Origin: JADJOY01 sp046331705 [NCBI: bacterium]
GTDB taxonomy: Bacteria > JADJOY01
Assembly (NCBI GenBank): GCA_046331705.1
Contig: JAXLQJ010000026.1
Location: 36,884-100,883, forward strand
Length of the DNA: 64,000 nucleotides
Reading direction: 5' to 3'
Position numbers and translations under genes: made by a program. Positions 61,602 through 64,000 of this stretch are shown in pieces. How positions within the stretch are numbered: the stretch's first letter is position 1; each line of letters begins with the position of its first letter. The notes below the pieces were generated by a model. That model searched no databases. It had not been told where the DNA came from and worked only from the letters and a program-made list of their open reading frames with translations.

Positions 61602-62504
61602 ATGACCACCGAGCTGATTCCCGTTTCCTCGCGGCGCCTCGATTGCGGCACGTCCATCGGCGATGTCGTGGCGCGCCACGCCATCCTGGAGCGAGCCCAC
61701 GTCGACAGCGACCCCATCACGGAGCGCACCCGACGCATCTGGAGCGCGGGCGACTACGACCGCATCTCCGCGGGCTTCCGCCACGAGGCGGAAGCCTTCG
61801 TCGAGCGGCTGGGACTCGTCCCCGGCGTGCGCGTGCTCGATGCCGCGTGCGGCTCGGGCAACCTGACGATCCCGGCGGCGCGCACCGGCGCCTACGTGAC
61901 CGGGCTCGACATCGTGCCGTCCTTGCTCGACGCCGCGGCCGCGTGGGCCGCGCGCGAATCGCTCGCCGTGCACCTCGATCTCGGCAGCGTCGAGGACCTG
62001 CCCTACGCCAACGCCACCTTCGACGTGGTCACGTCGATGTTCGGGGTCATGTTCGCCGCTCGCCCCGAGCACGTGATCGCCGAGCTCGCCCGCGTGACGC
62101 GTCCCGGCGGCCGCGTCGTGCTGGCCAACTGGACCCGCGAAGGCTTCGTCGGGCGGATGCTGGCCAAGCACGTCGCGTACGTGGCGCCGCCTCCGGGAGC
62201 CGCGAGCCCGCTCGCCTGGGGCGACGAGAGCGCCATCCGCGAGCGCTTCGACGCGCGGTGCTGGGACGTGCGAACCACACGCCGCACCCTCACGTTCCGG
62301 TATCCGCACTCGGCGGCGGGGATCGCCGAGCTCTTCCGTGGCGCCTACGGCCCCACCGTGCGCGCGTTCGAGGCGCTCGACGAGGACCAGCGCGCGCGGC
62401 TTGCCGCGGATCTCGTCGACCATTGGACGAAGCACCACCGGCACGCGTTCCAGGTCACCGAGGTGGACGCGGAGTACCTGGAAGTGATCGCGATCCGGCG
62501 CTGA
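61602..62504 (+). CDS. Class I SAM-dependent methyltransferase
   Basis: A 300-residue UbiE-like methyltransferase. Motif I is VRVLDAACGSGNLTIPAA (about 77-94), LDIVPSLLDAAA lies at beta-2, and VTRPGGRVVLANWT after beta-4. The first 45 residues are an extension not found in the core family. Divergent from the cupin-AraC regulator, which probably controls it. Substrate unknown. A strong hairpin follows. Confidence 0.85.
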   Translation: MTTELIPVSSRRLDCGTSIGDVVARHAILERAHVDSDPITERTRRIWSAGDYDRISAGFRHEAEAFVERLGLVPGVRVLDAACGSGNLTIPAARTGAYVTGLDIVPSLLDAAAAWAARESLAVHLDLGSVEDLPYANATFDVVTSMFGVMFAARPEHVIAELARVTRPGGRVVLANWTREGFVGRMLAKHVAYVAPPPGAASPLAWGDESAIRERFDARCWDVRTTRRTLTFRYPHSAAGIAELFRGAYGPTVRAFEALDEDQRARLAADLVDHWTKHHRHAFQVTEVDAEYLEVIAIRR

Positions 62505-62532
62505 GCCGGCGCACACGATCCGCCTCTCCATC

Positions 62533-62580
62533 GAGACGGGCGCGCCGCGAGCTGCGTCACGGCCGCGGCGCACCCGTCTC
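62533..62580. terminator. Bidirectional terminator
   Basis: A 17-bp stem with one mismatch (GAGACGGGCGCGCCGCG at 62533-62549, partner at 62564-62580) and a 14-base loop, between the convergent methyltransferase and HEAT-repeat genes. In the minus-strand transcript the mismatch becomes a G-U pair. Confidence 0.75.
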
Positions 62581-62582
62581 GC

Positions 62583-64000
62583 TCAGACCCGCGGCGCCGG
62601 CGCCGAGCCGGGATCGATCGCCCGCAGCGCCTCGGCGGCGGCACTGCGCAGGCTCTCGGGATTGCGCTCGTCGAGCAGCGCCTCGAGAACCGGAATCGCC
62701 TCGCGCAGGCGGAGAGCGCCGAGGGCGCGTGCTGCGGCAACCTGGACCATTCCCCGATCGCTGGGCGTTCGCGCGGCGTCGAGCAGGCGCTCGACCAGAT
62801 CCCGCCGCTCGGGATCGATGCGCAGCAGCGCTTCGGCGGCCTCCACGCGGCTCGACCCGTGGCAGCTCGGATCCTCGAGCGTACGCTCGAGGCGACGCTC
62901 AGGCTCGCGGCGGCTGGGATCGATCCGCGCCAGCGCGACGGCGGCGTGGAAGCCGAGCCGCACCTCGCTCGAATCGAGGAGCCGGAGGAGATCCGGCACC
63001 GCGACGGCGGCGCTCGGACCGAGGCGCCCGAGCGACTCGACGAGGCTCACACGCACCCGCCCCTCCGCCTTGGGCAGCACCGAGAGCAGCACCGCCGCGG
63101 CCTCGGGCCCGGCGCCGACCTCCACGATGGTCTCGGCAATCGAGGGCGCGAACGGGGCGTGCTTGGCGCGCAGCGCCCGTGCAAGCGCGGGCAACGACTC
63201 GGGACGTCCGCGGCCGTGCGCACGCACGATGTCGAGGGCTGCCGATTGACCGCCCGTGCCGCGCCTCCCGAGCTCAGCGAGCGCGTACGGGAACAACCGT
63301 TCGCGGTCTACGCCGAGCGCGTCGAGCGCCGTCAGCGCGCGACCCCGGACTTCCGACCACGAGTCCGCGACACACTGCTCGATTCGTTCCAGCAGCATCG
63401 CGTCGTGGCCGGCCGAGCGCCCGACGGCCTCGAGCGCCAGCGCCCTCACGACCCAGTCCTCGTGCTCCAAACAAGCGATCACGACCTCTCGCGCCTCCTC
63501 GGGCGCGTGCTCGACGACGCTGCGCAGGGCTTGCGCCGCGGGCGCACGAACCTTTCGCGCATCGCTCGCCAGGCCGAGCCGGATGCCCTCGAGGAGCGCC
63601 GCCGGCGCGATCGCCGCCAGCGATTCGAGGCGAGCGAGTGCGTTCACCTTGGATCGATCGCTGCCCGTACGCAGCGCTGCGAGGCTGCGCTCCACGTCGC
63701 GACGCGCCTTGCGCTCCTCGGCGGGCTTGCCGGAGGCGGCGCGCTTCGGCACGGAGCGACCCGCGGCAACACGCGCGCGCAGCTCGGCCCAGTACGCCTC
63801 GCTGGCCCTCGCCGCGTCGAGCGTCGAAGGCAGGATGGGAGCGAGCAACGCCTCGAGCTCGGCGAGCGCAGCGCCCTCGCGCAGCCGGATTCGCGTGGCC
63901 GTGCCCACCTGCTCCACGTCGGCGACCGCGCTCCAATCGACGACTCCGAGCGCCCGCGCCAGCTCGGGGCCGAGCCATACGCGCTCGGCAGCGGCCCGAA
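62583..64000 (-). CDS. HEAT-repeat protein, 5' end outside the window
   Basis: The reading frame is open to the end of the window and coherent through residues before the first in-frame GTG (AERVWLGPELARALGVVDWS), so the true start lies beyond base 64000; at least 471 residues are encoded. The N-terminal part is unassigned; the rest is a series of about ten HEAT-like helical repeats (EVVIACLEHEDWVVRALALEAVG, RVRVSLVESLGRLGPSAAVAVPDLLRLL, GMVQVAAARALGALRLREAIPVLEALL). Such repeats mediate protein contacts. No enzymatic motif seen. Confidence 0.8.
   Translation of the reverse strand, partial: RAAAERVWLGPELARALGVVDWSAVADVEQVGTATRIRLREGAALAELEALLAPILPSTLDAARASEAYWAELRARVAAGRSVPKRAASGKPAEERKARRDVERSLAALRTGSDRSKVNALARLESLAAIAPAALLEGIRLGLASDARKVRAPAAQALRSVVEHAPEEAREVVIACLEHEDWVVRALALEAVGRSAGHDAMLLERIEQCVADSWSEVRGRALTALDALGVDRERLFPYALAELGRRGTGGQSAALDIVRAHGRGRPESLPALARALRAKHAPFAPSIAETIVEVGAGPEAAAVLLSVLPKAEGRVRVSLVESLGRLGPSAAVAVPDLLRLLDSSEVRLGFHAAVALARIDPSRREPERRLERTLEDPSCHGSSRVEAAEALLRIDPERRDLVERLLDAARTPSDRGMVQVAAARALGALRLREAIPVLEALLDERNPESLRSAAAEALRAIDPGSAPAPRV

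Overview
The window is a 64-kb piece of a GC-rich (roughly 70%) Gram-negative chromosome. Signal peptides and lipoboxes, a multiheme c-type cytochrome, myxobacterium-style Ser/Thr kinase architecture, thrombospondin type 3 calcium repeats, many SDR, acyl-CoA and crotonase genes and a GlnA4-type amine route point to a former 'deltaproteobacterial' lineage such as Myxococcota or Ca. Binatia/Binatota. That placement is inference; no rRNA, tRNA or universal marker gene is present. I saw no CRISPR array, IS element or prophage.

Layout: 0-5 kb holds the tail of an arylsulfotransferase-like gene, a small DNA-binding candidate, an SGNH hydrolase, a RhlG-like ketoreductase and a secreted helical protein. 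5-8.6 kb is a minus-strand run (crotonase, two methyltransferases, a SnoaL-like protein, DUF2071). 8.7-12.2 kb carries DUF362, an HPF/RaiA-like ribosome protein, an AI-2E-type transporter and YceI. 12.4-15.6 kb is a compact block of four unrecognised minus-strand genes that looks less GC-rich than its neighbours. An acetoacetate-decarboxylase-like gene (15.6-16.4) is divergent from the most interesting unit, a tight operon at 16.5-21.7 kb: saccharopine-dehydrogenase/trans-enoyl-reductase-like enzyme, phytoene-desaturase-like flavoprotein, a two-domain protein (phasin-like helices plus a terminal beta-sandwich) and a polyprenyl diphosphate synthase. A 1347-residue kinase / cyclase-like / AAA / TPR regulator faces it tail to tail.

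25.8-29.4 kb has an NAD(P)-binding protein and an acyl-CoA dehydrogenase plus 3-hydroxyacyl-CoA dehydrogenase-like SDR pair behind a palindromic operator. 29.5-31.2 kb has cysC and two gene remnants. 31.2-38.3 kb is a minus-strand cluster (PuuD-like hydrolase, Fe-alcohol dehydrogenase, glutamine-synthetase-like ligase, aldehyde dehydrogenase) that together fits gamma-glutamylation and oxidation of an amino alcohol such as ethanolamine, preceded by membrane genes, one of which is frameshifted in a G8 run.

38.3-44 kb: threonine-aldolase-like enzyme, lipoprotein glycosidase, subtilase, EF-hand protein. 44-55.6 kb: cell-surface and lipid-type functions (B12 radical SAM enzyme, two glycosyltransferases, a CDP-paratose-epimerase-like SDR with a substituted catalytic Tyr, and a radical SAM protein resembling tetraether-lipid synthases) plus a membrane beta-propeller and a multiheme cytochrome. 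55.5-64 kb: acetyl-CoA transferase/GNAT fusion, a DUF3365 haem lipoprotein, ArsR/SRPBCC and TetR/crotonase pairs, AraC and a divergent methyltransferase, and a truncated HEAT-repeat gene. Several gene pairs overlap by ATGA/GTGA and are probably translationally coupled.
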